Source of the DNA: Apiospora phragmitis
Taxonomy: Eukaryota > Ascomycota > Sordariomycetes > Amphisphaeriales > Apiosporaceae
Length of the DNA stretch: 64,000 bases
Assembly (NCBI GenBank): GCA_038363925.1
Contig: JAQQWL010000013.1
Span: 3,038,001-3,102,000, forward strand
Direction: 5' to 3'
Below, piece by piece: positions 10,904 to 24,000 of this stretch. Position 1 is the first letter of the stretch, and every line of letters begins with the position of its first letter. Both the position numbers and the translations under genes were made by a program. The notes under the pieces were generated by a model that was not told where the DNA came from, made no database searches, and saw only the letters and a program-made list of their open reading frames with translations.

Positions 10904-13900
10904 CTTGTTGGTGCTGGAGGTGTTTAGGGTTCGGGCGGCGGTCTGTTGTTGGAGGGGCGGTCGGGAAATGCCGAGTTTCGTGGCGGTGGCAATCGATCGG
11001 TAGGAGTAGGAGAGCGAGAAGGACCGGGTGGTGGTCGAGTGCTTGAGAAAAGGGGGTAGTGCACCGCAACTTCATCTGAAGCTGCTGCGCAATCGTGGGT
11101 TTTTGTATTTTAGAGCGTCGTCGTTAAGTCCGATGGGCGGCGGGCAGGGCAGAAAATATTGCTAGCTGTTGTTGCCCGTGCTGTGTCTGTGTCATATGCC
11201 AAAATTCACTGCAATCCCCCGTAATCAATGCGGAGAACTCTCTTTCTCTCCAATCCGGAGAAGAAGGGAGAACGTTCGTTCGGGCTTCTAGAATGTCGTG
11301 AGATGCTGATCTGCCGGTGATGTAGCGTGATGAGCTGCAGTTTGTTGCACCGAGCTGCACCATCGACCCCACGATGATTCGCGCGGGAAAGCAAGCTCGA
11401 ATCCGTCGTCGCAGGCTTGGCGGTGTTGCTTCCAAAGCTGCAAAAGCACTCCAGCATCTCCAGAGAAAGCATGACCTCACTCACTGGCTGTGGCTTGCTC
11501 GGTTGACTTTCAAGCCTTAACCTCGTCAGCCACCCCCTTTAATTGCGGTGCCCCTATTGGCATCCTGATTAATCGCCCTCAACTTCTTAGATTACATAAC
11601 TGCATATCCAAGGTATTATGATAGGATTAGCGAATGACGTCAACCCAGCCTGGCTACTCTATTTATCATCCTCCCCCTTCCACTTCCATGTCATGGCGAA
11701 GAGTCCGCAATAAGAGGTCTCCAAGTCATTCTTGGCAAGGGCGTGATCCCCGGAACTACTGGGCTTGATGACGCTGATATGAAGCTCGACCCTGCCTTGT
11801 GACCGAAAACTTTCCGCAACCAGTTTCGCTGTTATTTCGAGCCCGTCTCGCTTCGCCTTGTGCTGTGTCAACCTTTCCTGCTGGTTCGATACCCAAATAA
11901 TTTGGCGCTGAAGATTCTGCTGGCTTCAGACTGGGACATGTTTTTTCGCCTGTTGTTTCACTTGCTTGTGGCGGAAACCAAGCACCTCAATCTCGGTCGA
12001 TATATGTGATCTCCCTTTGGCGAACACCGTGAGGTCGTGTGGTGACGATAAATTGCCTTACGAGCTCTAGAGGCAAGATACTTTATTTTTCCTCCTATTG
12101 CATCTCAACCGTCAAGAATAAACAGCGCCTTGCTTTGTTGCTTTCAAGTTCTTTATACAACGCGCTTGTAAACTGCTCGTCATCCTCGCAACCTTTGGAA
12201 TATCGCGAGCGTACTTATCCAGTGTTGGATGCTGTGCTCCCACGGGTCCTGCCCTTGAGTTCGTGCAGGGCAACTAGATAACACCGTCGATGATGTAAGT
12301 CTATAGGCGATTCCGTTTGCAAAGCGTGCTCTTGCTCGCCTCCGTCTGCCTCGGATGAGCACCCTCTTGGGAAGTCTCGAGCCAACGGTCTCGGCGTCAG
12401 GCTTTTGCTGGAATACATCTGGCAGGGAAACATTACGTGATCATCCGGCAATCCCAGATAGCCGAGCGGCAGCTATGTGAATAAGGGCCCGGTGAGGCAT
12501 TTCAAGCACTACCGCCTTCAGCTTCGGCATCCGTACTTTCAGAAATGATCAGGTTGATTTATCATGGGCCATAGGCAAGAGTTTGTTGGGTTGAAGTCGT
12601 TCAACATGGAGCAACCCGCGCTTCTCGGGGGGCGTTGACTCGTCTAGAAGAGGACTCGCTTCCTTGCTGTAAAAGGAACGTTTCCAGTATAGCGAAGTGC
12701 GACGTACTGATGCGCTAGCTTGCGTCTGAAGGCCCTCGAAGTGTCCATATACGTAAGTACCTACAACGCCGGATGGCATGCCTCCCCTTCAAAGATTCGA
12801 ACAAGGACTGAAGCTCGTCTAGAATGCCGATGGCGGACTCTAATAAACCCTTGAAAGCCTCAGGCGCATCTAGCAGGCCAACGAGGAGCTTCGTGGGATC
12901 CAGCGTTAGCCGTGGCCCCAACAGTCTTTATCATTCTTGCGCCGAGCCTTTTCTCAGGGGAGGAGCATCACTGGGGATGCCACATAAAGACTCCATCGCA
13001 TACATAGCACCCTTTGAGATGCGCAAATCAGATTTTTTGCTGCCATTCCGCGGCTGTTAGAAGAGTGGCTACACCACTTCTAACTCGCTAATGTGTTTAT
13101 ACATAACTCTATTCATAATATCCAGGACTAGAATAAACATGCGTCTCAATTGGTACTGGGCCCCTGGTCCGCCGCGGATCCCCAGCTGGCGTGAGCCACG
13201 TTATGAAATTGCGAACTACCGAATTGAGCGAGGGCTGTATTTGCCAGTTTCTCGTCTTAAGTACACTGTGGCGCCTTAGAAAAGTGGAGGACGCTATTGA
13301 AGCCATCCAGGACCCTACGGTTGCGGGTTACATTGTCGCCAGTTTCAAGAGCAATAGCCTCGACGAAGAGATCTCTGGTTATCTTCGGTCTGAGTAAGGT
13401 CTCAACGGTCGTAATATTGCGTCACGGCGTGGGGTGGACTTGGTGATGAGGATATGAGATATATCCGGCATGGCTTTAGGGCGTTGAAGAGCAGCGTTGG
13501 CTCGAGGCTGTTCTCACTATGAGTGAGATCCATGGCTGCCCTGCCTACTCTCTCTTCGAAGCTGAAGCGTGCGGCCGCTGCGTACATGTCCAAGTGACCG
13601 GTTTGCATCGGGAGAGACCTCTGATAACGGATCACTATATAGTAAAACATGCAAAAGGCTACCTAATCACCTAAAGGGCTCCGGCCGTTCCGCGAGCCGG
13701 GGGCTTGGTCTATCAAGCTTTCTGTTAGCCCTGCCTATAGACGTGTTAATGCGAGCATTCAGCCGAAGTATGGAAGCCCAAGAACCTCTGTGTGTCATAC
13801 TCCCGACTGTTGTTCGTGTCTGGCCTCATTGCAACTTGGGCTCTATCCCGTGGTAGGGGCTGTCAAACTGTCTTTCTGACTGGTATGCCGGAGATCTTAA

Positions 13901-14503
13901 TTGCCATATACTCTGATTGAGTCGTCAGTTGGTTCTTGTTGGTGCGTGTCAATCGCCCTGATAGGTCTATCAGTGCCAGCCTTGGACCGCCCTACACTCT
14001 CTACGTCTTTGAGTACCCCTTTATTATGTACTGCTTCCAAGTGGCTTTCTATATTCTAAGTCGAACTTAAACCTGTTATATTAAATATATAAGCTACAGG
14101 GTAGCTACAGGGTAGCTATAAAATAACCCCTTTAATTAAGAATTTTAAAATAAAACGGCGACGATGAGGGTAACGCCGTTGTTCTAGGTCTTATTTTAAT
14201 ATTTAATTAATAAGATAAATGTTACACCCCCTTTAATCTTGTGACGAGCTGGCGCATATGCATAAAAACAATAGCATTGTCACCGTCGGCTTTGCCACCG
14301 CCTGTATCTGTAACAGTCCCTCTGTGCTGCCACATTAGTTTGTTTAATCTTTCCCCAAAGCGAGAGCTTTTTAAGAAACAAGTGTCATATCTTCAAAGAC
14401 TTGAATAGGTATATAGATCTCTTGCCCACGCTTGCCAAACTACCAGAAGAAGAGAATACCAACTCGATAAGCAGCCTTAGCTCATCCATACACACTCTAT
14501 CCT
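10904..14503. other. Gene-poor stretch with unassigned ORFs
   Basis: The first few hundred bases are upstream sequence of the isomerase gene. Minus-strand frames at 11659-11871 and 12715-12921 (the latter with LLVGLLDAPEAFKGLLESAI) have protein-like composition, the second faintly like a HeLo-type helical domain, but neither can be extended into a gene. A short AT-rich patch at about 14050-14240 resembles RIPed repeat remnants and includes two tandem copies of AGCTACAGGGT at about 14092-14114. No RNA gene was found. Confidence 0.3.
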
Positions 14504-14947
14504 TTGCAAAACCACCAGCAACAACTGAAATTAGCTATGCCTCGTCGGCCCTCTTCCAGCATGGAGAGCCAAATTAGCTACTGCGACGGAGACGCGCCGA
14601 TTTCTCAAGACTACAGCCAGAAACGGGTCAAATCTCGATATCTGGAGGAGCAGAAGAGCCAACGTGCTTATGCTCGGGAGGAGCGTGACAAGAAGACCGG
14701 GTTCTCGGACCAGTCAAGCCCCGAAGATGAGTCTCCCGACGAAGACTCTGATTACCGGTATGAGGCCTCATTTCCGGAAATGCCCAAGCATACTCATGAA
14801 GCTCGGCCCCAAAAGCTCCACTTGCACCGGGATGGAGACCTATCATGGCGCTCCTGCCACCCTGTAGAGACAAAGAACGACAAGCAGAGGTCTCAGGCGA
14901 CTTTACAGGCTAGTCCCAAGTGGGTGAAGCAAAAACCAAAGAACTAG
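14504..14947 (+). CDS. Small hydrophilic hypothetical protein
   Basis: A single uninterrupted frame of 147 codons, or 136 from the second ATG at 14537, which follows an A-rich leader (start MPRRPSSSMESQISYCDGDA). It is rich in Ser, Glu, Arg and Lys with an acidic stretch (PEDESPDEDSDY), has no membrane segment or signal peptide, and is probably disordered. No family is recognised. It could be a real orphan gene or chance coding potential in a gene-poor zone. Confidence 0.3.
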   Translation: MQNHQQQLKLAMPRRPSSSMESQISYCDGDAPISQDYSQKRVKSRYLEEQKSQRAYAREERDKKTGFSDQSSPEDESPDEDSDYRYEASFPEMPKHTHEARPQKLHLHRDGDLSWRSCHPVETKNDKQRSQATLQASPKWVKQKPKN

Positions 14948-15392
14948 GGGCCATGAATCTCTTCTCATAGGCCAAATTCAGTGCAGTCCTGTGGTCAATG
15001 CACGAGCAGCCTCAGGACTTTGTTGAGCTAGTAGTGATATCAAGGCGGGCTGCGACAGCGTAAGTGACGATGATTACTTGGTGTTGAGCCCAGAAGTCGA
15101 CAACCTCAAATATCAGTTCATAGAGAGAAACAATGAATCTAATTGCTGAAAGAATGAACTATTATGACATGTGAGTACCTGGTAACTATATGGGACTCCC
15201 ATCTCGATGATATAGCTAGCCAAATGATGCCGTAGATAATGATATAAAAGAGAAATCGTTGCGAGAGCTGTCCTTACTAATGCGAGTTCGCCGGACCGAG
15301 TTAAAAAGGGAAAGGCGCTAGAAGATGTAATGATCTATTGATTTTGAGCAAGACGAACACTCGGTCTTTACCCTAGCTATGCGGGCAGATCT
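14948..15392. other. Intergenic, no gene seen
   Basis: AT-moderate spacer between the small hypothetical ORF and the 3' end of the DAL5-type transporter gene. No domain, repeat or RNA gene is recognised. Confidence 0.5.
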
Positions 15393-17286
15393 TTACAACT
15401 CTCTTGGTTCTCCGCTTGCCATGACCGTCACGTTCTCATCTCCTTTGATCCTCCCCTTCGCCTCCTCCCGCTTCTGGTCACGCTTGTACATAAACGCCAC
15501 CGCACCCTTGATGCCCGCCTGCGCCGCAAAGGCCACCGTCGTGTAGATGAACCCCTTCCGGAACTGCGGCGCGTCGACCTGCGGGTACGTCAGCAGCGGC
15601 ACCCAGGCGTTGAAGGCGTAGCCGAGGGCGTTCATGACGCCGATGACGACGGCGCGCTCCTCGGCGTCGCGGCCGCAGATCTCGTTGGCCCAGCTCATGC
15701 TCAGGGGCCCGTAGGGCACCGACGCCCGCTGCAGCAGAAACGCTAACCACTTCAGGCCGTCGGGGACGTGCCAGATGGCGAGCACGAGAGCGGCGAAGCA
15801 GCCGAGCAGGGTGGGGATCGACATGATGCGGGCGCGGTGGCGGATGGCGTCGGAGAGGCTGGCGAAGGCGACGGTGAGAACGAGTTGAATGGCGTAGGCG
15901 GCTGTGGGGATGATGTTCTGTTGTGTGTTTTGTTAGCTAAGAGTCTCCGAGGTTGGAGAGGAACGTTGGTCGCCTAAACTTACAACTTGCGAGACCGAGT
16001 GACCGGTCGTCTTGAGCCAAAGTGCCATGGGGTTGATGCTGCTGGACGGGCCCAGGTTGATGAAGATGATGTACAACATGGAGAGCAAGTAGATGTGCCA
16101 CCGGCCTGTCCGAAAAAGTTAGCCCCCTCTGATTGCATGTTGTAGTGAGAGACTTGGCTCACCAAAGATCCTCTTGAACGCCGACCAACCTAGTTTCCCA
16201 CGTGGTGCGCGCCCAACAGAGGCCATGCGCTTTTGTGCTAGATCGCGATCCTAATTCACTGGTTAGTAAGATAGAAATTGGGTGTTGAAAGGAAATCTTC
16301 CCCCTTACATCATTGGTTATGTAGAATGCTTTTGTATTTTCCGGTAGATCGGGCAGCAGAAGGAAGCCAGCGATGCAAATTGGGAGACTGATGATCCCAT
16401 CCATGATCTTCCGAGATTGTCAGCATTTTTGGCCGGAGACTATGATGTTACGGGGAAGGGTACGACTTACAAAGAGCCACTTCCAGCCGGGCATACCGTG
16501 GGCTCCGTTGAGTCCCTTGTAGACACCGGCTTGCAAGTAGCCGCTGAACATGGATGCCACCGCGGACGAGGCGTGGAAGACGCAAGCTCTCTTGCCCAGC
16601 TCTGACGGCTTGTACCAACTCCCGAGGATGGTATGGGCGGCCGGGTAGAAGGCCGACTCGGCGAGCCCAACGAAGAAACGGATCGCGATGACATAGTTGG
16701 ACGTCTTTGCGGCGGCCAGGCTGAATGTCAGGACCGTCCACACCAGCTCGCACGACGGCACCCATACCGAGGGCCGCACCTTGGTGAGGATGATCTGGGA
16801 CGGGATTTGGCCGATGACGTATCCTACAGTCCAAGCTATATCGATCAGGTTGATCTCGTTGCCATTCATGGCCAGCTCTTCCTTCATGCCGCTGACGAAG
16901 GCATTGCTGATATTCGTCTGATCCAAGTTCTTGATGAAATAGCCGAGAGATAGCACTGTGAAAGTCATGAGTCAGTCCAAAGCTCGGTAAAAGAAAAGGA
17001 CGACCCAAGAACGAGCATCGCCCCCTTTGTGGGATGATGCAGAGTACGTACTAGTGATAAGAAAGACATCAAGCTTTTGGGTGAAGACGCGCTCTTCATG
17101 TGATCTCCCAGGGTCGTAGTCCCAGATGTAGGACCACCACGGAACTTTGGGCGCATGCTTTTGATTGAGCTCCAGGTCCTCTGAGTCTCTCACAATGGAG
17201 GACTCGAGTGGTACCTTGGAGTGCTCCGCAGCATCTGCCCCTTCCTCGAACCCCATAACCAGCAACGGTGTGGTTTCTGAAGCCAC
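15393..17286 (-). CDS. MFS transporter, DAL5/allantoate-pantothenate (ACS) family
   Basis: Six exons (17286-17052, 16955-16471, 16407-16309, 16250-16163, 16105-15984, 15917-15393) give 517 residues with every junction in frame. The N-terminal cytoplasmic part ends HEERVFTQKLDVFLIT, a DAL5-family signature, followed by the first membrane segment and NLDQTNISNAFVSGMKEEL. Other marks are the helix pair around GYVIGQIPSQIILTKV, FFVGLAESAFYPAAHTILGSW with the family's R/K-type loop, and GWKWLF at mid-protein. The C-terminus is charged and cytosolic. Members import anions such as allantoate, pantothenate, nicotinate or vitamin-like carboxylates with protons. The substrate is not readable from sequence. 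It sits at the edge of an oxidative gene cluster and may feed it (inference). Confidence 0.9.
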
Positions 17287-18597
17287 GGGGGGTTACAAGC
17301 TTCCGAAATACGATAACCAAGAAGAAGAAAGTTGGTAGCCAAGGTGATGATATGCATATGATTTGGATATCTCTATTCAGCGATTACCTTAGATTTATAG
17401 CAGCCGATTTGATCAAGTAGAATATGCGAAGTTAGCATGCCTACTGAAGCTAAGATAATGATACAAAAGGCTGGACCGCTCTGCGTCATCTGCTCCTGAA
17501 AGCTAGCTTCCCGGAAACACTGTACATAAAGAACGGGGCTTTGCATCTAATGGTTCTGTCGCCATAGCAGGGTTTGGTTGTCGCAATGGCCTGCTGGGGG
17601 TGTTCCAGCGTCTGGGGTGGTGGTTTGAGGGGCAGGCTCCGCTCGCCATACGGAACCCCAATTGTGCCATCACCACGCTGCGATAACACCCCAAGGACTA
17701 ACTGGCCGCAGCAGCCCGTGTGTCAGACACGCTGTTACATTCGCTCGGGCCCATCTGTGGAGGGTTAACCGGGCATGTTCATAGCCTAGGAGGCAACAAA
17801 ACATGGGTAGGAAGTCCTGATTCACTCGATATGGCCCCTGGAATTGAAGCTACAGTTCCTAGGCGAGAAAGGGGGAGCTCATTTCTGTCACACAGACGGT
17901 AACCTGCCGATCAACCAACATATTATGGGCCCTTTTAAACTCATGGTCAGCAAGTTGTCATGCACAAGCGATAGGTGCACAGCTTCTTAGGTGTGGGTGA
18001 CCAAGGCCCCGGGGAAAAGCTCTAAACTGGCACCAAACCCATTGCTGGGGTTACTGGAAAGAAGCACCGACCGAAATGCATGTAGGTCAGGACATCTTAC
18101 GTCTAATAGTGGCGATGAACAACCGTACCAACCTTCAGCCCCTTTTTGATATAGACTGCCCACGTCGATAGTAATACTAACAAGTACCATTCGACCCCAT
18201 TCCTGACCCTGGCGAGAAATCTGGGCCATTCTGCATCGATATGACGCAACGGCTGAATGTCACGTCTTACACGACTACGACCTCTGTGATGCATGGACAC
18301 TCTTCAATATGCGGGGAAGCCCACACATGGCTGATAAGGGGCCTTGAACACAAATCAACAGTGGCCTTTATACCCTGGATGGAAATGGTGAAATCTACAC
18401 CGCCCCCCCGAATGAAGGAAACACCATCAGTTCATTCACAGTAGGCTATGTATAGATAGGTGTCACATATGTTCAAGTTCTTTACCATTCTAATGCAAAA
18501 TTCTACTTCCCTATACATCTCCAGTTGATCGCTGGGTGAATATCTATCCGATTTCGCTTCCCATCACCTCGTAATAACCAGTGACACCAAACGGCGA
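17287..18597. other. Upstream region of the DAL5-type transporter
   Basis: About 1.3 kb between the transporter start and the decayed transporter copy, which lies on the opposite strand. There are only short unassigned ORFs. A C7 run lies at about 18401-18407. No repeat or RNA gene is recognised. Confidence 0.4.
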
Positions 18598-19739
18598 TGG
18601 TACGACCTCAGTTGGTATGCCCCGGAGGATACCAAGGAAGAACGCTTGTTCATAAGGAAACTCGATCTTTTGATCGTCCCGTACGCCTTCATCTCTTCCT
18701 GGGTAAAGTACATTTACCAGGCCAATCTCAGTAAGCTCACTGCATCCTGTACCCTCCGTCTTCTGTTTTGCGACCTTCTGACTGCTCGTTAGACAATGCG
18801 TATGTAGCAGGGATGAAAGAGGACCTCGGCTTCCATGGCAATGAGCTGGTCCAACTCCAGACGCTCTACATTGTTGGGGTGGTGGTAGGACAGCTGCCAC
18901 TTCTGTTCTTGTTTACCTATGTCCCACTGAACATTCTAATACCGTTCATGGACGTCTGCTGGGGGGCATTCGCATTGTTGTAATTCCGCGTAACGGGGTT
19001 TGCAGAAATTGCCGCCTATCGCTTTTTGGTTGGATTTTTCGAAGTAAGTTAATCTTGAACGTTCTACTGTCCTCCCTGAAGCACTATGGACTCACGCCCT
19101 TATATCTGACATAGGCCGCCTTCTTTCCTGTAATGCACTACTTCTTTGGTGAGTGTTCCCGGTATTTGGGGGGGGGGGGTAGAAGCGTTGCTTACTATTA
19201 ACACGTAAAGGCTCCTGGTACCGCGGAGACGAGATTGGACGACGGGGTGGCATATTCTATGTGGGCTTGTCCCTCGGGACGCTAACCGCCGGATTGATAC
19301 AAGCCGGTGCTTCCGCAAGACTGAACGACGTCAACGGACTTGCCGGCTGGCGATGGAGTACGTATTAATATCCATGCCCAAGGCCCCCCTGAATCTGTGT
19401 GTGTCTGACCCAGGGCATTGGTAGTGTACATCATCTGCGCGCTAATCACGATCCCCATTGGGATGCTAGGCTACTATGTCATCCCCGGAACTCCAGACCA
19501 GCCCAACAGTTTGGTCCTCACCAAAGAAGACGTCCTCATCGGCGAGAAGCGCCTGAAGCGGACAGGCCACCAGTTCCACGGGAAACTCCAGGTCCGAAGC
19601 TTGAGGAGTAAGCCTGGCACACCAATGTTGCCATAATATGGTTTGCTGACAAGTTCAGGGCGAAATCTTACCATATTGATATCATTGAAAATCCCGAAGC
19701 TGCAAGCTTGGAAACGCAACCTGTCGATAACAAGAATTG
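18598..19739 (+). pseudogene. Decayed second DAL5-type MFS transporter
   Basis: The homologous frame starts WYDLSWYAPEDTKEERLFIR without an upstream ATG and continues over introns as LNNAYVAGMKEDLGFHGNEL, then VGQLPLLFLF. It meets TAA at 18981-18983 where the family expects Gln (ALL*FRVTGF), then continues AAYRFLVGFFE, AAFFPVMHYFFGSWYRGDEI, GGIFYVGLSLGTL, and a spliced NGLAGWRW segment followed by GYYVIPGTPDQPN. The frame ends soon after 19739, so the C-terminal six membrane helices are missing. The N-terminus and C-terminus are both absent and there is an internal stop, so it is non-functional. It is a relative of the intact neighbour but clearly not a recent duplicate. The G11 run at about 19170-19180 lies in an intron. 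Confidence 0.8.
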
Positions 19740-20624
19740 AGGAAAGCAATCACGGCCTAGCTTTATGTAAATAATAACCAGTGGAGTCTTCATGTTTGCA
19801 TACGAGTAGAGATATTAGGTAGTTCTTCATCCTGAGAGATACTGAACATAATTATATTCACCCATCGAGCGCTGAGCAGACAACGCATTGGAGAAGAAAT
19901 GAACGTGTTGATTACAGTCATATGGTTTTGTGCACTAGTCCCTATGATTGATCCCCTTAAAAAATGTCAAACGCTTAATCAATGTACCTCACCAGTCGAA
20001 AAATGGTCCATGACCAGAAGTGTTTGTCCCTGAATACCAACGCCCAGTTGAGGTCGGTGTGGGATACTTCCCCGGAACACTGAACGAGCAGCGAGCGGTG
20101 ACTCAAAATCTGGTATCTGATTTCTCTGCAACGCGGCTTTCGTCATTGCATCGATGATCAGCCATGGGGACCGGATGATGATAGCCGGATACCACCCACC
20201 AGCGCTGACACTAGAGTCTGGTTGAGTAAGTAGACATATATGGGGCCAAATATTAATAAGTCCCACAGAACAAGTGATGGTGTGCTTACCATTGCTTCTG
20301 TCGTTCTTGTTATATTATCTGTTTATGGAGTCATGGCGCGGAGTTCGTTGGTGGCCTTCTCCAACAAGTTCATGCAGCCCGGATGGCACCATCTTGGAGA
20401 CTAGTACGTCACTAGGGAGTGCATATAGCGACCCACAAATCGCTGTGCAGGTAGTGATTATGCATAGGACTGCTTTCGCTATCATCGGGACCAAGTTATA
20501 TCGAAGTTGTGAAAGCATTCCCTTATCAACCGTTCGCCTCTGATAATACACTCAGGGTGGAGTTCATTTTGTTCTGAAACTGAGAGTCAGCGATATAGCT
20601 TCATCACGTAGCAGATCTTACACA
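19740..20624. other. Intergenic, no gene seen
   Basis: Spacer between the decayed transporter and the flavin monooxygenase start. Short ORFs only. No C-terminal transporter segment could be found here. Confidence 0.4.
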
Positions 20625-21043
20625 ATGGCCTCTAATGGTCTAAGCAAGGTCGGGAAGGCCGTTGAGGTGCAACCTCCGGCCCCCAGGAAGAAGATTCCGC
20701 TCAACGCGTTTGACATGTCTACAGTCGGGCACCTTTCTCCCGGCCAGTGGAAAGTAAGTGACGGGGCTTCGAGCATGCGGTAGTGCAAAGGATACTGCTA
20801 ACTGAATCTCGCAGAATCCAACCGATAAATCTGCCACGAAGAGAAGTGTGAAGTACTGGATCGAGCTGGCCAAACTGCTTGAAAGGGGTGGTATCAATGC
20901 TCTGTTCCTCGCCGACACGTATGGCGGCTATAACACGTACGAGGGCAGCTTGGACAACTGCATCAGGAGAGCCGCCCAATGGCCCATGACGGACCCTACC
21001 ATTGTGAGCCCCTAATTATGCCCGTGATTCAATTTCGCTGCTA

Positions 21044-24000
21044 AGCCAGCTGACGGTGCTACGGTCACCCTATGTAACGGCGACCCCTAAATTTAGATAG
21101 CCCTTAATAGCACCATATATAAATCAGTATATAAACTAGTTAGCTTTTGATTTATAATTAATTAAATAATACCATCTTCTTCTTTTTTTTCCTCTTTTTT
21201 AATAGGCCGTAAACTTAACGAGTTAGTACTGCAACGCGCGATTTAAAATGTTATAAATAGCTCGTTAATAAAATAAGCCGCCGAGAAGTATAATATTTCT
21301 AGAATAATTTTAAAAGCTCGGATTTACGGCTATAAGATTATAAAATAATGGAATAAATCCTTCTAAGCCTTAATAATAACGGAAGAGTTTTAGATCGTGA
21401 TTTAGTATTTTACGTAGTATAATTTAAGCTGTTTACCGGCGTACGTTATTTTTTAGATATTTGCTTAACGGATTTTTTAAGTTAACGGGATTAATATAAT
21501 ACTCGGTAAATATTAAATTAAAAGATTTATTACTCGTTATCTATTTATCGATGCTACTTTTTTTAAAAGGATAAATTTCTTAAAGCTTAATATAACTTTT
21601 ATAAAAAAAATTATCGAGTTTTTCGAGCGGCTTAATAATTTTATTTTAAAATCGATCCTTCCGGAGTTTCGGTTTAATATTAACGAGATCGGTAATTAGT
21701 TCGGCTATAAAACGAATATAATAATTATTAAACTTATTAAAATAAAAACAATATTAGTTATAGATTCTTTTAACCGAGAATAGGCTTTTACGGTCGAATA
21801 TAATAACGTTTTAGGCCGAGCTTTGCCTCTTCTTATTATATTTAAAGGTTAATAGGTCTAATAGTAATAGTTTCCGGAGGAAGAGGACTCGTTAACGGAT
21901 ACTATAGAGGATTAGGTTTTTACAGTATCCTTTAAAGGCTGGATTAATAAGGAGCTAGCTTTAATATAGCTAAATGAGGTTTTTATCCCTTATATAAAAC
22001 TTGAAAACGAGAATTAATGGCGGCTTATTATTTTAAATAGCTACGCTAGCTACGTAAGCGAGGATTTTATTATAATATACTTTAAGTATAAGATATAGCT
22101 TCTCTTTTTTCCGGTACACTCGTCGTACTTATTATAACCCTTAGATTTTAGTTTTTTTAATATATTAAAGGATATTTATTACCGAAAAATAACTTTATAT
22201 TATATAGGGCTTAATAATATAAATATAAGTAAAAGGGATTTTTTCCGGTATTACGAGCTAACTAGAAGGTTTACTTTTCGGCCGTATATAATAACTAGCG
22301 GCTAGGCCGTAACTAGTATATTCCTTCGCGATATTAATAAGCCCTTTAATAGCCGGAACCGGAGAATAAAAGACTAGGTAGAAGCAGAACTATTTAAGCC
22401 TCCCCCCGACGTTTTTAATAAATAATTCTCTTTTATAGCGTTATTAATATTTGTAACTAGCCGCTAAATTAAAGAGTTAGCGGATACGCTTAGTGGTAAT
22501 AATATTATTTTTAATGGCGCGACGCGCCGGGTTTTATTCCGGAAACTCTAAAAGAGTCTAGATATTTTAAACGGCTAGATCGGCCAACTAGAGCACGAAA
22601 AGTTACTTTTAGAAGGTAATTTAAAGAAAAAAAGAGGTAAAAAGAGGAAAAAAGTAATACCTAACCTTAATTAGAAGTTTACGCGTATACGAGATATTAT
22701 AATAATTAAAAGGGAGATAAATAACGTTACACAGGAATTTTAAGCTGTTACTTTTTTATTATTAACGCCGGAAGCCGTTATAATTACTATTATTATTAAT
22801 AATACGCCGTAGGCCGAAAGCCTTCGGTATATCTACCTAGTTCCTCGTATAATAAACCGTGCCGAAGCTGGACTAAAAATACACGCTATTAATATCGTAA
22901 AATCTACCTCACGTGCTCGACGTTACCATGCTGGTTCTTACCTACCAGCCTAGCGACCCTTGCTTTAGGGCCTGAAGAGATTATCCAGGTTCGGGTGGTC
23001 CCCCGATCTTTATTGTTAGCTTATACAGCGGTAGTCGACCGGTCCGTAAGAGCCACTTGGCGATCAATTTCGCCGTATCCTTCTTTATAGTAAGCGCCGC
23101 TAGATCGCGGCGAGTTCGCAGTGGACTAGGTACTAGCTGTCTTGCTAGCTGCTCTTGGCTTCCCTCGAAGTCTTTGCAGTATAGAATCAGGTGTTCAGCT
23201 ATCTCCCGCCCTTTACCGCAGTTACATAGCGGCGTCGGGACGTCTGGAACCCGGCAGGTGAATAGGAATGATTTAAGTCCTATTCTTCCGGTACGTGCTT
23301 GCATTAGGACCGACGCTTCGTGCTTGAGCATATCGTCATAACGACGGCACGCTCCCCAGTCTGGCGGCGACTCTGCAGCTAGTTCGCAGCGGCCTCGCGT
23401 CGGAGTGACGGCGTGGAACCATCTTTGTTCCCATTTCTCTTGGAGCGCTTGTTCGACCGTTTGACCGCCTAGCCAATGTTTGGCTGACACCAGTTGATCG
23501 TCACTTGGCCATAGAGTCGCAGGGGCTTCGCTGGTAGCCCCTTAGGGTCTCCTTTGTCTCCTCCTCTTTGCGCTACGTTCTCTGTTAATGATCTCTGCCG
23601 CCTTTATACAGGCGCCACGCAGGAGCTGCAGCTTCCCAGTGGTCTCCGTGCGTATCTCGAAGCTAGCTGCCCTCGCACTTAGATAGAGGTCAAGGGGGAG
23701 GGAACTGCCGCTTCAGTCTTTAGGTAGCGTTGGGGGGTCGCCTTGTATGCCCCTGTTACGGTCCGGAGACAGGAGTTCTGGACTATTGTAAGGCTACGGA
23801 CTGGCCCCTTTTCCGTGTCGGCCACTTTGTGCCAAGCCGACGCTCCGTATGCGAGTACGCTGCGTATTACCTTCGTGTAGAGCTCTTTCGCCCTTCGTAC
23901 CGAACATCCCCACGCTGATGCTGCGAGCCTGGTGAGAGCTAATGTCTGGGTTGCCATTTTCGCTTTAATTTTAAAGATATAGTCCTTCTATTGTAGTTTC

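Noticed and set aside
19167..19181. G11 run as functional G-quadruplex
   Set aside because: It is in an intron of a decayed gene and is a single run rather than four spaced tracts. It may also be affected by homopolymer error.
22981..23490. 169-codon minus-strand ORF as a host gene
   Set aside because: It ends in the Cys/His knuckle of a LINE and is joined to reverse transcriptase sequence within a target duplication, so it is part of a retrotransposon.
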